A stretch of 64,000 nucleotides of DNA from Gimesia aquarii (GTDB lineage: Bacteria > Planctomycetota > Planctomycetia > Planctomycetales > Planctomycetaceae), in assembly GCF_007748175.1 (NCBI RefSeq), contig NZ_CP037422.1, positions 3,850,020-3,914,019 of the forward strand, read 5' to 3'. Shown here in pieces: positions 61,314-64,000 of this stretch. The translations under genes and the position numbers were made by a program. Within the stretch, counting starts at the first letter, position 1, and every line of letters begins with the position of its first letter. Under the pieces are notes generated by a model. The model made no database searches and had not been told where the DNA came from. It worked only from the letters and a program-made list of their open reading frames with translations.

Positions 61314-62867
61314 ATGAATAACAATAAACCACTGTTTATTGCGAGCTTTATGACACTCATTGCCGCCGGCGTGGGTTTCGCAATCCGAGGAGGTATCCTG
61401 GCGGACTGGGGTGCCCAATACGGTTTTACTAAACTGGAACTGGGAACAATTACTGGAGGTGGCCTTGTTGGTTTCGGAATTGTGATTCTGTTAGCCAGCC
61501 TCATTACCGACAATGTTGGTTACAAACCAATCTTGCTGTTGGCTTTTATATTACATGTACTTTCTGCATTAGTGACTTTTGCGGCAACTCCGATTTTCGA
61601 ATCCGTAGGTAAGGATGGAACTTACTGGTGTCTCTACGTTGGTATGTTTATGTTTGCTGTTGCCAATGGTCTCTGTGAAGCGGTAATTAATCCGCTCGTT
61701 GCCACTCTCTACCCTAAACAGAAAACCCACTACCTAAATATTTTACATGCGGGCTGGCCTGGCGGATTGATTATTGGTGGAATCATCGCCGCAATATATG
61801 GTAATTTAAAAGAAACGATTCCCGGACTCCGCTGGGAAATACCTATGGCGGTCTTTTTGATTCCGACTCTGATTTATGGATTCATTGTCATTAAAGAAAA
61901 GTTCCCACTTTCGGAGGCCAAATCTGCCGGCGTAAGTTACGGACAGATGCTGATGACATTTGCCAGTCCATTACTTATATTCTTACTCTTCTTACATGCT
62001 TGTGTGGGATATGTAGAGCTAGGAACTGATAGCTGGATTGCGAGTATTACAGATTCTATTCTGACTGGTCAGGGGCTGATTCTATTCGTTTATGCATCCC
62101 TGATCATGTTTGTCCTGCGATTCTTTGCTGGCCCGATTGTAGAAAGAATTAACCCGCTGGGTCTGCTCTGTGTGAGTGCATGCTTTGGCGCTGTTGGCTT
62201 ATACATGATTGGCTCTTTTGAAGCTGCTTATATGATCTGGATCGCGGTCACCGTGTATGGTCTAGGAAAAACTTTTCTCTGGCCAACCATGCTTGGTGTC
62301 GTTGGCGAACGTTTCCCTCAAGGGGGCGCGATTACGATGGGAGCGATGGGCGGTATTGGAATGCTTTCCGCCGGTCTCTTGGGTGGTCCTGGAATTGGTT
62401 ATAATCAAGACTATTACGCTACCAAAGATCTGGAAAAACTCTCACCTCAAGCGTATGAACGGTATTCCGTCGCAGAGAAAAGTGGCTTCTTGTTTTTGCC
62501 CAAGATTAAAGGGCTCGATGGAGCCAAAGTAAGTGTTCTTAATAACGATGGCAAAGATTTGGAAGAAACCGTCACACAACTAAAAAAAGAAGGCAAAACG
62601 GATAAAAATATTACCGCACTTAATGAATGGTGGCAGGGTGCAAAGAAATATGCTTCTGAAGACAAGGAGCCTGTAGATGAAGCAGGGATCTATGGTGGTC
62701 GTATGGCATTGAAATGTACGGCGTTAGTGCCTCTGATCATGGCCATTGGTTACTTTATTCTCGTCTTATACTTCCGCTCCAAGGGTGGATATCAGGTTGA
62801 GGTTCTCCACGGTGAAGAACCCATCGGAGAGCATTATACTGGCGGTATTGAAGGCCCCATCGAATAA
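61314..62867 (+). CDS. MFS transporter (FucP/sugar-type)
   Basis: A 517-residue membrane transporter. The N-terminal half (FIASFMTLIAAGVGFAIRGGILADWG, LGTITGGGLVGFGIVILLASLITDNVGYKP, VANGLCEAVINPLVATLYP, NILHAGWPGGLIIGGIIAAIYG) resembles FucP/glucose-type facilitators. The second half has the usual six helices, interrupted by a soluble segment of about 90 residues before the last helix (KDLEKLSPQAYERYSVAE ... KKEGKTDKNITALNEWWQG). That late insertion is unusual for the family. The substrate is probably a sugar. A strong terminator follows. Confidence 0.88.
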   Translation: MNNNKPLFIASFMTLIAAGVGFAIRGGILADWGAQYGFTKLELGTITGGGLVGFGIVILLASLITDNVGYKPILLLAFILHVLSALVTFAATPIFESVGKDGTYWCLYVGMFMFAVANGLCEAVINPLVATLYPKQKTHYLNILHAGWPGGLIIGGIIAAIYGNLKETIPGLRWEIPMAVFLIPTLIYGFIVIKEKFPLSEAKSAGVSYGQMLMTFASPLLIFLLFLHACVGYVELGTDSWIASITDSILTGQGLILFVYASLIMFVLRFFAGPIVERINPLGLLCVSACFGAVGLYMIGSFEAAYMIWIAVTVYGLGKTFLWPTMLGVVGERFPQGGAITMGAMGGIGMLSAGLLGGPGIGYNQDYYATKDLEKLSPQAYERYSVAEKSGFLFLPKIKGLDGAKVSVLNNDGKDLEETVTQLKKEGKTDKNITALNEWWQGAKKYASEDKEPVDEAGIYGGRMALKCTALVPLIMAIGYFILVLYFRSKGGYQVEVLHGEEPIGEHYTGGIEGPIE

Positions 62868-62900
62868 CGGCAGATACTCTTATATCTGTAGATCACTTTT

Positions 62901-62933
62901 AACGACCACCTGAATTCAGGTGGTCGTTTTTTC
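62901..62933 (+). terminator. Strong intrinsic terminator after the MFS gene
   Basis: A 28-bp perfect palindrome (AACGACCACCTGAA / TTCAGGTGGTCGTT, 62901-62928) followed by TTTTTC. It begins 33 bp after the MFS stop codon and would work as a rho-independent terminator. Confidence 0.88.
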
Positions 62934-63172
62934 TTCAAATCAATACAGCGAAATCACTTAGAAATGAGAGTCTATCTCTCTTCGTTTAGACTTGCACCAG
63001 ACAAAGCTCGAAATTGATGGAAAGGGCCGGATCGAAAAGATTCAAAACGGTATTCATCAACGTCAATGGGTTGACTTTTTGAGCAATAGCTGGATAACAG
63101 AACTATATTATCCCAAAGATTTTACAACTATATACTCCTCGATACTTCGTCTAAAGCGACAGGTTTTACCAA

Positions 63173-64000
63173 ATGCACGATTCGTTCCCGGAGACTCCTA
63201 CTTTTGTAACCCATCTTGAATGTGGCATGGAACGCGACCACTATGCAGCCGATCAATTGCACGGTCTTTCACAGGCAGGAAAACCACTACTGGTTAAATA
63301 CGATTTAAACCAAATTGCACTGTCAGTCTCTCAAGCGGACCTGGCAAGCCGCCCAGCAAATCTCTGGCGTTACCGAGAATTCCTGCCGGTTCGTAAATCA
63401 GAAAATATTGTCAGTTTGGGAGAAATTCAAACTCCGTTGATCCCTGCTCCGAATTTGCAGGGTGGTAAAGGTTCAATCTGGATCAAAGATGAAGGTCGAC
63501 TTCCCACCGGTTCGTTTAAAGCACGCGGACTTTGTATGGCAGTCTCAATGGCGAAAGAGCTTGGCGTTACAAAAGTAGCCATGCCCACAAATGGTAATGC
63601 CGGCTCAGCACTAGCTGCCTACGGAACACGTGCCGGTATGAAGTCTTATATATTCTGCCCAGAAGATACCCCCGAAATCAATGTGCGTGAGATTGCCGCG
63701 CAAGGTGCACAGGTCTGGCGGGTCAACGGATTGATCAATGACTGTGGCAAGATCGTTGCACAGGGAAAAGAATCTGTAGGCTGGTTTGATTTCTCAACAC
63801 TCAAAGAACCCTATCGTATTGAAGGTAAAAAAACGATGGGCCTGGAACTAGCTGACCAGATGGGATGGCAGGTTCCCGATGTCATTTTTTATCCCACCGG
63901 CGGCGGAACCGGCCTGATCGGCATGTGGAAAGCTTTTAACGAGCTTAAAGAAATTGGCTGGCTGACAGGAAAACTGCCTCGTATGGTTGCCGTCCAGGCG
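63173..64000 (+). CDS. thrC: Threonine synthase, 5' part (cut by window end)
   Basis: An open frame from the ATG at 63173 runs 276 codons to the window edge. It is a fold-type-II PLP enzyme: the Schiff-base lysine is K116 in PTGSFKARG, the phosphate-binding loop is PTNGNAGSALAAYG, and PTGGGTGLIGMWKAF lies near residue 250. The N-terminal extension (HLECGMERDHYAAD ... RYREFLPV) and the order of motifs fit threonine synthase, which converts O-phosphohomoserine to threonine. Threonine dehydratase-like enzymes share the fold but lack this N-terminus. The C-terminal part is missing from the window. Confidence 0.88.
   Translation, partial: MHDSFPETPTFVTHLECGMERDHYAADQLHGLSQAGKPLLVKYDLNQIALSVSQADLASRPANLWRYREFLPVRKSENIVSLGEIQTPLIPAPNLQGGKGSIWIKDEGRLPTGSFKARGLCMAVSMAKELGVTKVAMPTNGNAGSALAAYGTRAGMKSYIFCPEDTPEINVREIAAQGAQVWRVNGLINDCGKIVAQGKESVGWFDFSTLKEPYRIEGKKTMGLELADQMGWQVPDVIFYPTGGGTGLIGMWKAFNELKEIGWLTGKLPRMVAVQA

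Noticed and set aside
62992-63219. 75-codon frame upstream of thrC starting at a TTG
   Set aside because: It overlaps the thrC start in another frame, has no ribosome-binding site and no family features.

Overview
The window looks like chromosomal DNA of a planctomycete, probably of the Planctomycetaceae (a Gimesia-like lineage). The basis is gene content: two modules of large cytochrome-c-like proteins (PSCyt1/DUF1549/DUF1553 with DUF1501, and LamG/PSCyt1/DUF1592-family with DUF1552), ECF sigma factors with planctomycete-type partners, a Ser/Thr kinase with a DWG motif, and many secreted proteins of unknown function. This is inferred from protein families. No 16S rRNA is present.

Layout. 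0.4-2.5 kb: two YCII-family proteins and a long ECF sigma factor. 2.5-7.9 kb: a secreted lectin-like protein and the first cytochrome module. 7.9-14.8 kb: a ribose-type ABC importer (permease, ATPase, lipoprotein), a divergent IclR regulator, an AroE-like dehydrogenase and a DUF4432 epimerase-like protein, which together look like one catabolic locus. 14.8-22.6 kb: a membrane patatin, an MFS transporter and a sensor Ser/Thr kinase. 22.65-24.22 kb: sixteen tRNA genes packed on the minus strand, several of them structurally odd. 24.9-32.2 kb: a TetR regulator, a DUF2141 protein and an RND efflux pump; a matching 14-6-14 inverted repeat lies over both the regulator and the pump promoters. 32-37 kb: a creatininase-family protein, an ECF sigma factor coupled to a membrane thioredoxin-fold protein, and two secreted proteins. 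37.4-41.1 kb: a hybrid histidine kinase with four nearly identical FixL-like PAS domains repeating every 441 bp. 41.2-45.9 kb: the second cytochrome module. 46-48.4 kb: an SDR enzyme and a frameshifted glycosyltransferase.

48.4-56.2 kb holds the most interesting system. Six lipid-modification genes (DUF393, FAD oxidoreductase, DUF1365, CFA-type methyltransferase, DUF1295 reductase, second methyltransferase) are almost all joined by stop/start overlaps and follow a sigma-70-type factor. Divergent to them is a MerR/CarH-like regulator whose B12 domain appears to lack both cobalt-ligand histidines. The intergenic region carries two copies of a CGTTCA-nAA-CGTTCA direct repeat, one close to each gene start. 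The likely output is a modified (methyl-branched, cyclopropane or furan) membrane fatty acid made in response to light or oxidative stress; this is inference.

56.2-64 kb is mostly housekeeping: a cupin, a PaiB-like protein, RNase Y, TilS, an MFS sugar-type transporter with a strong palindromic terminator, and the 5' part of threonine synthase cut off by the window edge.
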